A stretch of 42,300 nucleotides of DNA from Anaerolineae bacterium clx_CAG2 (GCA_014155705.1 JAAEKA010000034.1:1-42300), one strand, 5' to 3'. Positions 1 through 8,849 are shown, counted from the first letter of the stretch. The notes: a model not told the origin generated them from the letters alone. Numbers and translations: made by a program.

Positions 1-789
1 GGCTTTGTTGGCGCGGCGGCGGAAGTAGCGCAGCGCCTGGTCCACACCCATTGCGCCGACCATCAGGTTTTCCACCAGCTCGTCGCGCAGGTCGGCGCGC
101 ACCAGAATCTCTGCGCCCAGCCCGTCGGCCAGCTCGCCGACAGTGGTGGCCTGCAGGATGCGCTGGCGCGGCAGCACGGCAAAGACGGCGATATCCCTGT
201 GCTCCAGGTATTCCCGCAACACAGTCTCCGCAAACTCCATATGCACTGCGGGCACGCTATTGACCACTACGCCCAGCAGCGTGTCGCCCAGGCGTTTCTG
301 GGCAGCCAGGAAGTGGTCCACCGAGCGAGCGTCATCGTAGCGGATCACTGCCAGGCCGCGCGCATTGCTACCAGCCTGGCTGGCGATGCGGGCCAGGTCC
401 GGCGGCGCCAGGTCGACGACGTAGCCCTCGCGCAGGTTGCTGGCGCCTTCCATGATCAACACATCGTGCTGATTGTGGACAGCGCGGTAGGCATCGGCCA
501 GGCGTTCCGCAAAGCCACCCGCTCCCTCGCCCATCAGCACAGCCTGGATGCGCTGGGCGGTCAACTGAACCGGCGCCAGGGTCTCCAATGGCTCCGGCAG
601 GCCCAGGACATCCTTCATGAAGACCACATCCTCATCGTAAGGCTGGCCGGCCTGCAAGACTGCACCCATATTGATCGGCTTCATGTAACCCACGTCGATG
701 CCGTCGTCGCGCATGCGCAGCCCCAGGCTGACGCACACCGCTGTCTTGCCAGAATAAGTGTCGGTCGATAGCACGTAAAGTGTTGCCAT
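1..789 (-). CDS. BioD-like / DRTGG-domain phosphotransacetylase-family protein (3' end cut by window)
   Basis: The reading frame is open from an ATG at 789 to the window edge (263 codons) with no stop, so the C-terminus is missing. The N-terminus has a BioD-like P-loop (STDTYSGKT, residues 8-16), followed by MKPIN and the conserved EGASNLREG segment. The last visible part (LRDELVENLMVGAMGVDQALRYF) resembles the start of a DRTGG domain. This is the COG0857-type N-terminal module of phosphotransacetylases, which also occurs as a stand-alone protein. The gene lies directly downstream of an ADP-forming acetate-CoA ligase on the same strand, so a shared role in acyl-phosphate/acyl-CoA metabolism or its regulation is likely, but the exact activity is not known. 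It could instead be a nucleotide-sensing regulator. Confidence 0.8.
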   Translation of the reverse strand, partial: MATLYVLSTDTYSGKTAVCVSLGLRMRDDGIDVGYMKPINMGAVLQAGQPYDEDVVFMKDVLGLPEPLETLAPVQLTAQRIQAVLMGEGAGGFAERLADAYRAVHNQHDVLIMEGASNLREGYVVDLAPPDLARIASQAGSNARGLAVIRYDDARSVDHFLAAQKRLGDTLLGVVVNSVPAVHMEFAETVLREYLEHRDIAVFAVLPRQRILQATTVGELADGLGAEILVRADLRDELVENLMVGAMGVDQALRYFRRRANKA

Positions 790-814
790 TTGGTTGCTCC
801 AGGAGCGGTATCTT

Positions 815-892
815 GGTAGATTGGTAAATCGGTAAATTGGTCAGGGGCTGAACAACGCGCTGGGAAAGGCCAGACCAATCTACCAATCTACC
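815..892. repeat. intergenic inverted repeat built from GGTAGATT-like units
   Basis: The left arm (815-842) contains tandem GGTAGATT/GGTAAATT-like units. The right arm (873-892) is the complement, with two AATCTACC units. The element fills the spacer between the ligase gene and the BioD-like gene. The TAG stop of the ligase (888-890, minus strand) lies inside the right arm. Confidence 0.7.
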
Positions 893-3002
893 TCAGAATC
901 AAACGCATATCGATACCCAACGCACCCTTGCCCTGCTCGAACACCATCAACGGATTGATGTCGATCTCGACAATTTCCGGAAAGTCGGTGACGAGTTGGC
1001 TCATGCGCAGGATGGCATCTACGATGGCCTCGGTGTCGCTGGGCGGCTCGCCGCGCACGCCGCGCAACAGGGGATAGGCGCGTATCTCGCCCATCATTTT
1101 GCGCGCCTGGCGCCGGTCGATCGGCGCGACACGAAAAGTGACGTCCTTCAGGGCCTCGACGTAGATACCGCCCAAGCCAAAGACCAGCAGCGGACCGAAC
1201 TGCGGGTCGCGGTTCATGCCCAGCAGCACCTCTTTGCCCCCCTTGATCTGTTGCTGTACCAAACAGCCCCAGATTTCCGCGGAAGGCTCGTAGCGCTGCG
1301 CCCGGTAGACCATCAGGTCGAAGGCGTCGCGCACGGCTTCGGCGCTTTGCAGGTTGAGCTTGACGCCGCCGATGTCGGTCTTGTGCAGGATGTCGGGTGA
1401 TGTGATCTTGAGGACGACAGGGAAGCCCATCGCCTCGGCTGCCCGGCCCGCTTCTTCAGCGGTCTTGGCCAGCACCGACTGGGGGAAGGGGATACCATAG
1501 GCCGCCTGGATGGCGCGCGCCTCTGCGTCGCCGATGGCCAGCCGACCGTCGGCCTTGACCTGGCGGAAGACCTCGGCCACGGCGTCTTGGTCGACCTCGA
1601 AGCGCTCGATTTGGGGTAGAGGCCGTTCTTGCCAGCCTTTCTGGCGCACCATGGCTGCCAGCGCGTTGACTGCTCGCTCTGGCACAGGATAGTTGGGCAG
1701 GCCGTGGGCCCGCAGGATGCGCTCCCCTTCGCCGATGGTTTGTTTGCCCATGAAGGCGGTCAGGATTGGCTTGCCGGTGCGTTGCGACACTTCAGTGACG
1801 GCCTGCGCAGTCTCGCTGATCTGGGTCATGATCTGCGGGGTCAACACCACGATGATCGACCCCACGTTGGGGTCATCGGCCACGGCGTTGACAGCCAGCG
1901 CGTAGCGGTCGGCCATGGCGTCGCCCAGCACATCCACCGGATTAGCTGCGCTGGCTGCGGCCGGCAGACCCGCCTTGAGCAGCGCCTGGGTCTCAGGGCT
2001 GAGGGTGGCAAGCTGCAGGCCAGCCCGTTCCAGCGCGTCGGTAGCCATGATGCCTGGCCCGCCCGCGTTGGTGACCACGGCCACGGCGTCGGTCGCAGGC
2101 AGGGGCTGCTGGGCAAAGGCCACGGCCATATCGAACAAATCCTGCACTGAGCCGGCGCGCAATACTCCTGCCTGCAGGAAGGCGGCCTCGTAGGCCCGCT
2201 CCGAGCCGGCCAGCGTCCCGGTGTGGCTGGAGACAGCCTTGCTGCCGGCCTGGGTGGTGCCCGATTTGATGGCGATGACCGGCTTGCGCTTGCTGACCTG
2301 ACGGGCCACCTCGATAAAGCGGCCGCCGTCGGTGATGCCTTCCAGGTAAGCAGTGATGACTTTGCTGTTGGGATCGCTGCCCCACACCTGCAAGAAGTCG
2401 ATTTCGTTCAGGTCGGCCTTGTTGCCCAGGCTGACAAAGCGGCTGAAGCCAATGTCGTCGGCCAGGGCCATGTCCAGGATGCTGGTGCAGAGCGCGCCTG
2501 ACTGCGACATGAAGGCGATGGTACCCTGCATGGGCATGCCCAACGCGAAGCTGGCCTGCAACGGCGCATAGGTATCGATGATTCCCAGGCAATTGGGGCC
2601 GATCAGGCGCATACCATGCTTGCGAGCGATGGCCAGCAACTCTTTCTCCATGGCCATGCCCTGGGGACCCACCTCGCGAAAGCCGGCCGTGATGACGATG
2701 GCGCCTTTGGCGCCTTTCTGGCCGGCTTCCTCCAGCACGTTGGCCACGGCCTTGGGTGGTACGACCACCACCACCAAGTCGATGGAACCGGGGACGGCCA
2801 GCAGGCTGGGGAAGGACTTGAGGCCCAGAATTTCGTCAGCTTTGGGGTTGATGGGGTATACGTCGCCGGTGAAGCTATGCTCGATAACGTTGTTGAGCAC
2901 AGCATAGCCTAGCTTGGACGGGTCCGCGCTGGCGCCTACAACGGCCACGGCGCGCGGGGCAAAGAACTGATCAAGTGTGAGTGGGCTATCGTTTGGTGAC
3001 AT
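888..3002 (-). CDS. Single-chain ADP-forming acetate--CoA ligase family protein (acyl-CoA synthetase, NDP-forming)
   Basis: A 704-residue protein of the ADP-forming acyl-CoA synthetase family, which interconverts acyl-CoA, ADP and phosphate with acid, CoA and ATP. The order is fused alpha-beta. A CoA-binding Rossmann domain (about 10-130, with VVGASADPSKLGY) is followed by succinyl-CoA-ligase-like domains carrying the phospho-histidine motif SSHTGTLAGSE (His260). A C-terminal ATP-grasp domain (about 480-700) contains GFPVVLKITSPDILHKTDIGGV and ends in EIDINPLMVF. All expected motifs are present and the length is normal. The next gene downstream is the BioD-like protein, 98 bp away, suggesting an operon that makes ATP from acetyl-CoA during fermentation or amino-acid use. 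A promoter candidate lies at 3097-3125. Substrate range cannot be read from the sequence. Confidence 0.93.
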   Translation of the reverse strand: MSPNDSPLTLDQFFAPRAVAVVGASADPSKLGYAVLNNVIEHSFTGDVYPINPKADEILGLKSFPSLLAVPGSIDLVVVVVPPKAVANVLEEAGQKGAKGAIVITAGFREVGPQGMAMEKELLAIARKHGMRLIGPNCLGIIDTYAPLQASFALGMPMQGTIAFMSQSGALCTSILDMALADDIGFSRFVSLGNKADLNEIDFLQVWGSDPNSKVITAYLEGITDGGRFIEVARQVSKRKPVIAIKSGTTQAGSKAVSSHTGTLAGSERAYEAAFLQAGVLRAGSVQDLFDMAVAFAQQPLPATDAVAVVTNAGGPGIMATDALERAGLQLATLSPETQALLKAGLPAAASAANPVDVLGDAMADRYALAVNAVADDPNVGSIIVVLTPQIMTQISETAQAVTEVSQRTGKPILTAFMGKQTIGEGERILRAHGLPNYPVPERAVNALAAMVRQKGWQERPLPQIERFEVDQDAVAEVFRQVKADGRLAIGDAEARAIQAAYGIPFPQSVLAKTAEEAGRAAEAMGFPVVLKITSPDILHKTDIGGVKLNLQSAEAVRDAFDLMVYRAQRYEPSAEIWGCLVQQQIKGGKEVLLGMNRDPQFGPLLVFGLGGIYVEALKDVTFRVAPIDRRQARKMMGEIRAYPLLRGVRGEPPSDTEAIVDAILRMSQLVTDFPEIVEIDINPLMVFEQGKGALGIDMRLILR

Positions 3003-3096
3003 GCACTCGTTCCGGATTTTGATTGACGTAACTCATGGCAGGCGTCGAAAAAACGGCGTCAGCCTATCGGAGAGGGTGTTTCGGTGACGGAAATAC

Positions 3097-3125
3097 ATGA
3101 TACCCTAATTCTGGCTGATAGGCAA
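3097..3125 (-). promoter_or_regulatory. sigma70-type promoter candidate for the acetate-CoA ligase gene
   Basis: On the minus strand TTGCCT (3120-3125), a 17-bp spacer and TATCAT (3097-3102) match the -35/-10 pattern. Predicted transcription starts near 3090, leaving a leader of about 87 nt before the ATG at 3002. Confidence 0.45.
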
Positions 3126-3173
3126 AGAATCAAGCTATCTGTGGCAGATTACGCGAGCGGCGGAACAAACTGT

Positions 3174-3221
3174 GGGGCGGCTCTTGAGCGCAGCATTTGA
3201 CGCCAGCGCCAAGGCCGCCCC
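3174..3221. repeat. 48-bp hairpin just downstream of the propeller gene
   Basis: GGGGCGGC (3174-3181) pairs with GCCGCCCC (3214-3221). The stem continues inward through CTTG/CAAG and GCGC/GCGC with two single-base bulges, leaving a 14-nt loop. It starts 7 nt past the stop of the minus-strand propeller gene. There is no T-run, so it is either a weak terminator or a REP-like element. Confidence 0.6.
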
Positions 3222-3227
3222 GTGTGG

Positions 3228-4538
3228 CTATTGCTGCCAGTTGGCGGCAACCAACATGATGTCCAGGATGTCTACGACGCCGTCGTTGTTGACGTCGTAG
3301 GGGTTCGGGATGGGCGTGGCCGTCGGCGTAGCGGTCGGCGTTGGCGTGGCTGTAGGTGTGAAAGTTGGCGTCGGCGTGGATGTGTGCGTAGGCGTCGCTG
3401 TAGGGGCGCCGGTTGTGCCGCGCCAGATATTGCCACTCCAGTCCAACAGGATTACCTCGTTCATGCTGAGCACCTTAATGTCCATGATGTCAGCCGACGT
3501 GGGAGAGGCGACCTGCTGCCAGTTGACTCCGTCGGCAGTCTGCAGCAACAGCCCCTGGCCGCCACAGGTTTCCAGAATTGCATCGGGCACGTGGGTGCAT
3601 CCGACCGCGAAGCCATTCTGGCTGTCTACCATCTCGATATTCCACAGCCTTGGCCGGCCGCTGATGCTGGGCGCAGTAGCTAACTGCCAGTTCACGCCAC
3701 CGTCGGTGGTGCGGTGAATATAAACGATGTTATCGGCCACGCTGTTGCTGCCGCCGACCAGCCAGCAGGTGGAGTTGGTGCTGCACGAGACGCCATAGTA
3801 ACGGGCCGAGGGCGCAGCGCGGCGGATCAGCGTAGCGCCGTTGTCGGAGGTGTAGAAGGAGGTTTGTTTGGCCGCGGTGTAGCAGACGCCGGGCGACGGG
3901 CAGGAGAAATCATAGATCACAAACTCGCGCGGATCGTTTGCGACCACGGCGTTGAAGTTGATGCCATCGGTGGCGCGCAGCATGTTGGCCCGCCGGCCTG
4001 GCTCATCGGCATAGCCCGTGGTGCCCGCGAAGATGGTCGTGCCGACGCCGCTGAAGCCGGCCGACCACAGCCAGCCGGTCCAGACGCTGTTGACGATGGT
4101 ACCGGATGACCAGCTTGCGCCGCCGTTGGAGGTGAAGAGAATGCGTGGGCTGCTGGCGCCGATAATCCAACAGCGGTCGGCGTCGATGCAGGCCAGACCG
4201 CGCATGAAACGGTTGGTGTTGGGCACAACGATGTTAGTCCAGGTCAGGCCGCCGTCGGTGGTTTTAGCCAGTGTGACGGCGCCTGTGCCGCCGGTGGCGC
4301 TGTTCCAGTCCGGTCCGCCCAGGGCGTAGCCGACCAAGGGGGTGGGGAAAGCGATCGTGTACCAATAGACGCCAGGTGCGCTGTGTACCTGCGTCCAGGT
4401 GAAGGTGGGGGCGTCAGGCTGGGCTGCGCTGGGGGGCGGCATCAGCAGCGCACTGCTGGCGGCAACCAGGGCCACGATCAGCAGCACTCCAGCAGCTATG
4501 CGCGTCCGCCGGCCGGTTCGTCGTGTCTGAGTGTTCAT
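3228..4538 (-). CDS. Secreted YCF48/BNR-like beta-propeller protein with Pro/Thr linker and C-terminal dockerin-like repeat
   Basis: The chosen ATG at 4538 is preceded by AAGGAG with good spacing; a longer frame from 4592 has no such site. The N-terminus has basic residues and a hydrophobic stretch (RIAAGVLLIVALVAASSALLM), a Sec signal. The body repeats sequences such as TTDGGLTWTNI, TSNGGASW and TTDGGVNWQLA, typical of YCF48/BNR-like propeller blades. A linker of about 35 residues of PT/AT repeats follows. The end, DVNNDGVVDILDIMLVAANW, resembles one calcium-loop half of a type I dockerin and closely matches the end of the haem protein encoded at 25278-26789. It is an exported protein, probably surface-associated; its ligand is unknown. 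A promoter candidate lies at 4599-4607. Confidence 0.85.
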   Translation of the reverse strand: MNTQTRRTGRRTRIAAGVLLIVALVAASSALLMPPPSAAQPDAPTFTWTQVHSAPGVYWYTIAFPTPLVGYALGGPDWNSATGGTGAVTLAKTTDGGLTWTNIVVPNTNRFMRGLACIDADRCWIIGASSPRILFTSNGGASWSSGTIVNSVWTGWLWSAGFSGVGTTIFAGTTGYADEPGRRANMLRATDGINFNAVVANDPREFVIYDFSCPSPGVCYTAAKQTSFYTSDNGATLIRRAAPSARYYGVSCSTNSTCWLVGGSNSVADNIVYIHRTTDGGVNWQLATAPSISGRPRLWNIEMVDSQNGFAVGCTHVPDAILETCGGQGLLLQTADGVNWQQVASPTSADIMDIKVLSMNEVILLDWSGNIWRGTTGAPTATPTHTSTPTPTFTPTATPTPTATPTATPIPNPYDVNNDGVVDILDIMLVAANWQQ

Positions 4539-4598
4539 GTGCAATTCTCCTTGCGAAATACGAATTGGCGCCTGCCTGCTCTGCGTGAGCATGTTGCA

Positions 4599-4607
4599 AG
4601 TCTAGCA
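4599..4607 (-). promoter_or_regulatory. extended -10 promoter candidate for the propeller gene
   Basis: The minus strand reads TGCTAGACT (TG at 4606-4607, TAGACT at 4599-4604) inside TCTTCCTGTGCTAGACT. That block differs by one base from the promoter at 8886-8914. No good -35 box is seen, as expected for extended -10 promoters. The predicted start is near 4592. Confidence 0.4.
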
Positions 4608-4737
4608 CAGGAAGATGAAAAGAAGATGAACAGGACATGTCGCTGCGCAGGTCGTTAGCTTAAATACGCGCCGTTGCGAGCAGCCAATCGGTCAGGCGAT
4701 TGAGCCGCCGCCTCGTACAGATTGGGTGCAAACCATC

Positions 4738-4766
4738 TTGGATAGGTTCACAAATCGTGGTATACT
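4738..4766 (+). promoter_or_regulatory. promoter for cysteine desulfurase gene, predicted leaderless start
   Basis: TTGGAT (4738-4743), a 17-bp spacer and TATACT (4761-4766) with an extended TGG before it. The ATG at 4774 begins 7 nt after the -10 box, exactly where transcription should start. No Shine-Dalgarno sequence precedes this ATG. Confidence 0.6.
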
Positions 4767-4773
4767 GTCCATT

Positions 4774-5946
4774 ATGTCCGACATCATTTACCTCGACCAT
4801 GCCGCCACCACACCTGTTCGCCCCGAAGTGCTGGAGGCGATGCTGCCCTACTTCAGCCAGCACTACGGCAATCCCAGCAGCCTGCACAGCCTGGGCCGCG
4901 CAACGGGCAAGGCCCTGCGCGCGGCGCGCGAGCAGATGGCGGAGGTGCTGGGCTGCGCGCCGGGCGAGATCGTGGTCACCAGTTCTGGCACGGAGGCCGA
5001 TAACCTGGCGCTGCGCGGGGTGGCGCTGGCCCGCCGACAGCGCGGCGAGGGTCAGCACATCGTGGTCAGCGCGGTGGAGCACAAGGGCATCCTCGACACG
5101 GCCTGTCATCTGCGCGACCACTTCGGGTTCGAATTGACCGTGCTGCCGGTGGACGCGACCGGCCGCGTCAGCCCCGACGACCTGGGCGCTGCCATGCGCC
5201 CTGACACGGCCATCGTCAGCATTATGGCAGCCAACAACGAGGTCGGCACACTCCAACCGCTGAGGGCGCTGAGCGCGGTCTGTCGGGAGCGTGGTGTGCC
5301 CTTTCATAGCGACGCGGTGCAGGCCTCAGGCACGTTATCGCTGCGGGTGGACGAGCTGGGCGTGGACCTGCTGTCGCTGGGTGGGCACAAGCTCTATGGC
5401 CCCAAGGGGGTCGGCCTGCTCTACGTGCGCCGCGGTACACCGCTGCTGCCACAGATTACCGGCGGCAGTCAGGAGGGCAAGCGCCGCGCCAGCACCGAGA
5501 ACGTGCCCTACATCGTGGGTCTGGCGACGGCTTTGATGCTGTCGCAGGCTGAACGCCAGACAGAGTCTGTCCGTCTGACGGCCATGCGCGAGCGCCTGAT
5601 CGACGGCGTGCTGGCGTCTATCCCTGATGCGTACCTGACCGGTCATCGCACTGAACGCCTGGCTAACCATGCCAGCTTTGTGGCGCGCGGCATCGAGGCT
5701 GAGGGGATGCTGATTGGACTGGATTTGGGTGGCATCTGCGCCAGCAGCGGTTCGGCCTGCACCAGCGGCGCGCAGGAGCCCAGCCACGTGCTGACCGCTA
5801 TGGGCGTGCCGCGCGTGGACGCCGTGGGCCACTTGCGTCTCAGCCTGGGCCACAGCAACAGCGAGGCCGACGTGGCGCGCGTGCTCGAAGTGTTGCCGCC
5901 GCTGGTGAGCCGGCTGCGCGCCATGTCGCCTTTCGCTAACACGTAA
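4774..5946 (+). CDS. iscS: Cysteine desulfurase (IscS/NifS family, class V aminotransferase fold)
   Basis: A 390-residue PLP enzyme that removes sulfur from cysteine and passes it on as an enzyme persulfide for Fe-S clusters and thiolated tRNA. It begins with the typical DHAATTPV motif. It contains SGTEADNLAL, HSDAVQASG, the PLP lysine in SLGGHKLYGPKG (Lys206) and the catalytic cysteine loop SSGSACTSG (Cys329). The start at 4774 fits the family; the upstream in-frame ATG at 4726 lies before the predicted promoter and is rejected. The next gene is mnmA, which needs this sulfur, so the pair forms a sulfur relay for tRNA modification. No IscU gene is nearby. The TAA stop lies inside the repeat at 5938-5994. 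Confidence 0.95.
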   Translation: MSDIIYLDHAATTPVRPEVLEAMLPYFSQHYGNPSSLHSLGRATGKALRAAREQMAEVLGCAPGEIVVTSSGTEADNLALRGVALARRQRGEGQHIVVSAVEHKGILDTACHLRDHFGFELTVLPVDATGRVSPDDLGAAMRPDTAIVSIMAANNEVGTLQPLRALSAVCRERGVPFHSDAVQASGTLSLRVDELGVDLLSLGGHKLYGPKGVGLLYVRRGTPLLPQITGGSQEGKRRASTENVPYIVGLATALMLSQAERQTESVRLTAMRERLIDGVLASIPDAYLTGHRTERLANHASFVARGIEAEGMLIGLDLGGICASSGSACTSGAQEPSHVLTAMGVPRVDAVGHLRLSLGHSNSEADVARVLEVLPPLVSRLRAMSPFANT

Positions 5947-5994
5947 TGCGTACTGCGTAACCCGGAGCGTGCGGGAAGTGTTTCCGGTTACGCA
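5938..5994. repeat. CGTAATGCGTAAC-family intergenic inverted repeat, copy 1
   Basis: TGCGTAACCCGGA (5954-5966) is inverted as TTCCGGTTACGCA (5982-5994), preceded by ACACGTAATGCGTA. The TAA of the cysteine desulfurase gene (5944-5946) is inside the element, and its last base is the A of the first ATG of the mnmA frame. Related copies are at 19141-19216 and 37107-37195. Confidence 0.75.
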
Positions 5995-7217
5995 TGACTC
6001 GCAACGCATTCTTACGGATACCATTGACCAGTTCACCATTGAACATTGATCATTGCAAGGTCGTCGTCGCCATGAGCGGGGGCGTGGACAGCTCACTGGC
6101 GGCTGCGTTGTTGGCAGAGCAGGGCTACGAGGTCACAGGGGTGATGATGCGCCTGTGGTCAGAGGTAGCGGCCGGCGTGGAAAGCAGCAACAAATGCTGT
6201 TCGCTGGAGGCCGTGGACGACGCGCGCCGCGTGGCCGACCTGCTGGGCATCCCCTTCTACCTGATCAACGTCGAGCAGCCCTTCAAACAGCGGGTGGTGG
6301 ACTTTACCGTCGCCAGCTACCTTGCCGGCGAGACACCCAATCCCTGCGTCCAGTGCAACCGCCACATCCGCTTCGACTACTTGTTCAACTACGCCATGAG
6401 CCTTGGCGCAGACTACCTGGCCACGGGGCACTATGCTCGCGTGCGGAGACCGGACGGAAACCAGTCTTTGGTGATCAGCCCCCAGTCACCCCGTCACCCA
6501 AGCGTCCAACCACCCAGTCACCACTCCCTCCTCACTGGTCTCGATCCTGCGAAAGACCAGAGCTACGTGCTGCACGTGCTGACGCAGGAGACGCTGGCGC
6601 GGGTGTTGTTTCCGGTGGGGGAGTATAGCAAGCCGCACGTGCGGCAGATGGCGGCCGAGCGGGGCCTGCCCGTGGCCAGCCGTCACGACAGCCAGGATTT
6701 GTGCTTCCTGGCCGACGGCGACTACCGTCGCTTCCTGCGCGACTGGACACCGCAGGGCGCCATCGAGCCCGGACCCATCGTCGACTCCGGCGGCCGCGTC
6801 CTGGGCCGGCATAATGGGTTGCCCTTCTACACCGTAGGCCAGCGCAAGGGACTTGGAGCACTCGCAACTGCGCCGCGCTCCGGCGCAGTTGCAGGTGTCG
6901 CTGCGCCAGAGCCGCTGTTCGTGCTCCGTCTGGAGCCAGCCAGCAACACGCTGGTGGTCGGCCCTGCGGCCGAGTTAGGCCGCGATCATCTGACCGCGCA
7001 CAGTGTCAACTGGATCGCCGGCCAGCCGCCGGCCGGACCTTTCGAGGTCCAGGTCAAGATCCGCTATAAGGCCCGCCCTGCCGTGGCCACCGTGGCGCCT
7101 CTGTCCGATGGCCGCGTCGACGTGCGCCTGGCCCAGCCCCTGCGTGATATCACCCGCGGCCAGGCAGCGGTGTTCTATCAGGGAGAGGTGTGTTTGGGTG
7201 GAGGGTTAATCGAGTGA
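5994..7217 (+). CDS. mnmA: tRNA-specific 2-thiouridylase MnmA
   Basis: MnmA uses ATP and protein-bound persulfide to thiolate U34 of Glu, Gln and Lys tRNAs. Visible motifs, numbered from 5994, are the PP-loop SGGVDSS (28-34), the nucleophile region NPCVQCN (Cys121), the second catalytic cysteine in HDSQDLCFL (Cys237), ATGHYARV and [10 protein letters not shown]. The family normally starts at about residue 22 ([13 protein letters not shown]). The first 20 residues are encoded by repeat DNA, so the true start may be TTG at 6039. Two internal stretches, about 157-181 and 289-303, are not expected in the family and correspond to repeat insertions at 6480-6530 and 6864-6892. Both keep the frame, so the enzyme is probably functional. 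A terminator follows at 7278-7310. Confidence 0.94.
   Translation: MTRNAFLRIPLTSSPLNIDHCKVVVAMSGGVDSSLAAALLAEQGYEVTGVMMRLWSEVAAGVESSNKCCSLEAVDDARRVADLLGIPFYLINVEQPFKQRVVDFTVASYLAGETPNPCVQCNRHIRFDYLFNYAMSLGADYLATGHYARVRRPDGNQSLVISPQSPRHPSVQPPSHHSLLTGLDPAKDQSYVLHVLTQETLARVLFPVGEYSKPHVRQMAAERGLPVASRHDSQDLCFLADGDYRRFLRDWTPQGAIEPGPIVDSGGRVLGRHNGLPFYTVGQRKGLGALATAPRSGAVAGVAAPEPLFVLRLEPASNTLVVGPAAELGRDHLTAHSVNWIAGQPPAGPFEVQVKIRYKARPAVATVAPLSDGRVDVRLAQPLRDITRGQAAVFYQGEVCLGGGLIE
6480..6530 (+). repeat. CCAGTCACC-type repeat inserted in mnmA
   Basis: The stretch holds CCCAGTCACC, CCGTCACCC and AACCACCCAGTCACCA. The last, 16 bases at 6508-6523, recurs exactly at 27552-27567 between the GNAT and menC genes. 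Within mnmA it encodes a Pro/Ser/His-rich loop absent from typical MnmA. Confidence 0.65.
6864..6892. repeat. perfect 12-bp inverted repeat inside mnmA
   Basis: GCAACTGCGCCG (6864-6875), a 5-nt loop and CGGCGCAGTTGC (6881-6892). It encodes part of [14 protein letters not shown], placed between GQRKGLG and APEPLFVL, which are normally nearly adjacent in MnmA. Confidence 0.75.
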
Positions 7218-7277
7218 GCGCGTTTTTCTCCGTATCTTGCAGCGTGTTTGTGTGTTAATGCATTTGTCAAGCTGGCT

Positions 7278-7310
7278 GCGATTGGCTCCAGGCCAATCGC
7301 GCCGTTTTTT
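7278..7310 (+). terminator. Rho-independent terminator after mnmA
   Basis: The stem GCGATTGGC (7278-7286) and GCCAATCGC (7292-7300) closes a 5-nt loop and is followed after four bases by TTTTTT (7305-7310). Confidence 0.85.
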
Positions 7311-7408
7311 GCTACCTGCTGATGGGCCATCGGTTATGACGGGTCCAGCGCAGCAGCCACCCTAAATCCATGAAGAAGCATAGGACGATGCGTTCGGAGC
7401 ATATGCGC

Positions 7409-8677
7409 ATGAACCACAACGGCAGTTTTTCCCGCAACGGCGCGTTGGCGCGCGTGGTCGTCACCGGCCTGGGCGCAGTGACGCCTTTAGGGCACTCCTG
7501 GCCTGAGACCTGGCGCAACCTGGTGGCCGGCGTCTCAGCCGGCCGGCGGGTCACCCATTTCGACCCCACTGATTATCCCACCCAGTTCGCCTGTTCGGTC
7601 ACCGATTTTGACGCGGCCAAGTACATGGACGCCAAAGAGGCCAAGCGGCTGGGCACAGTGACCCAATACGCCTGGACCGCCACCCAGGAAGCGGTAGCCA
7701 ATGCGGGCCTGGATCTCGACCAAGAGGACAGGGATCGGGTAGGCATCGAGATGGGCAGCGCGTTTGGCGCACTGGATCTGCTGGAGCAGCAGGTGTTGGT
7801 GCTGGACAAGGGCGGCCCGCGGCGCATCAAGCCCACCGTCGGCCCCTCGGTGCTGATCAGCACCACCCCTTGCTATATCGCCATCAAGCTGGGCGTGACC
7901 GGGCCAGTGGACTCGCGCATGAGCGCTTGCGCCACAGGCATCACCTCTCTGGGCGAGGCCATGCGCCGTTTGCAGCGCGGCGAGGTCGATGTGATGATCG
8001 CCGGCGGCAGCGATGCCTTCCAGACGCCGCTGATGATGGCTTCCTTCAGCCGTCTGGGCGCCATGTCCACCCGCAATGATGAGCCAGCCACCGCCTGCCG
8101 GCCCTTCTGCGCCACACGCGATGGTCTGATTCTGGGTGAAGGGGCCACGGTGTTTGTGCTGGAAACTCTGGAGCATGCCCAGGGGCGCGGCGCCAAAATC
8201 CTGGCTGAGATCACCGGTCTGGGACTGTCGTCGGATGCCTACCATCTGGCCGCCCCCGAGCCGACCGGCCTCGGCGCGGCCAAGGCCATGAAATACGCGA
8301 TGCGCGAGGCGGGTGTGCAGGGCAGTGACGTGGATTATATCGCTGCACACGGCACGGCTACCAAGCTTAACGATTCTTCGGAGACAGCCGCCATCAAGCT
8401 CGCGTTGGGCGAGGCCGCCTACGATACGCGTGTCAGTTCGCTCAAGTCAATGGTGGGCCACATGATGGGCGCAGCCGGCACCATCTCGGCGGCGGCTATT
8501 GTCAGCGCAATCGAGGACGGCGTCATCCCACCCACTATCAATTATGTGGAGCCGGACCCCGAGTGCGATCTCCACTATGTCCCCAACCAGGCCGAACAGC
8601 GCCAGGTCGACGTGGGCATGTGCAACGCTTTTGGGTTTGGCGGCCAGAACGCCAGCATGATCATCGAACGTTTTTAG
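7409..8677 (+). CDS. fabF: 3-oxoacyl-[acyl-carrier-protein] synthase II
   Basis: A ketosynthase that condenses malonyl-ACP with acyl-ACP in fatty acid elongation. From the start at 7409 (GGAG 9 nt upstream) it has 422 residues. The active-site cysteine is in SACATGITS (Cys174), the histidines are in AAHGTAT (His314) and KSMVGHMMGAAG (Lys346, His351), and the end is CNAFGFGGQNAS, all typical of FabF. In-frame ATGs also exist at 7370, 7388 and 7403; 7370 would add 13 residues of unlikely sequence. The gene stands alone between a terminator and a 334-bp intergenic region, with no acpP or fabG nearby. A role in a polyketide-like pathway cannot be excluded, but nothing nearby supports one. Confidence 0.93.
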   Translation: MNHNGSFSRNGALARVVVTGLGAVTPLGHSWPETWRNLVAGVSAGRRVTHFDPTDYPTQFACSVTDFDAAKYMDAKEAKRLGTVTQYAWTATQEAVANAGLDLDQEDRDRVGIEMGSAFGALDLLEQQVLVLDKGGPRRIKPTVGPSVLISTTPCYIAIKLGVTGPVDSRMSACATGITSLGEAMRRLQRGEVDVMIAGGSDAFQTPLMMASFSRLGAMSTRNDEPATACRPFCATRDGLILGEGATVFVLETLEHAQGRGAKILAEITGLGLSSDAYHLAAPEPTGLGAAKAMKYAMREAGVQGSDVDYIAAHGTATKLNDSSETAAIKLALGEAAYDTRVSSLKSMVGHMMGAAGTISAAAIVSAIEDGVIPPTINYVEPDPECDLHYVPNQAEQRQVDVGMCNAFGFGGQNASMIIERF

Positions 8678-8741
8678 CACTGACGCCCCCGTTCACAAAT
8701 TTTCCATGCTGGGCAAGCGCCACGGCTCATGAAAACGTAGC

Positions 8742-8763
8742 TGGCTCGGTCGGAGACCGGCCA
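8742..8763. repeat. hairpin downstream of fabF
   Basis: TGGCTCGGTC (8742-8751) pairs with GACCGGCCA (8755-8763) through a GGA loop with one bulged base. There is no T-run, so terminator function is uncertain. Confidence 0.5.
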
Positions 8764-8800
8764 GAGCGGCTATTCTCAGGACAATGCGTCCGTTACCATG

Positions 8801-8849
8801 AAGACTGAAGCGTGAAATGTGGTTTTCAGGCTTCAGTCTTTACATTTCA
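8801..8849 (+). repeat. interlocked inverted repeats, possible H-type pseudoknot
   Basis: AAGACTGAAGC (8801-8811) pairs with GCTTCAGTCTT (8830-8840). TGAAATGT (8813-8820), in the loop of that stem, pairs with ACATTTCA (8842-8849), just beyond it. The crossed 11-bp and 8-bp stems have pseudoknot topology. Confidence 0.55.

Noticed and set aside
4660..5307. 215-codon minus-strand frame opposite the cysteine desulfurase gene
   Set aside because: It lies antisense to a clear enzyme, has no family-like motifs, and arises from high GC content.
6480..6530. CRISPR-like direct repeats in mnmA
   Set aside because: Units are short, irregular and translated in frame, with no spacer pattern or cas genes.
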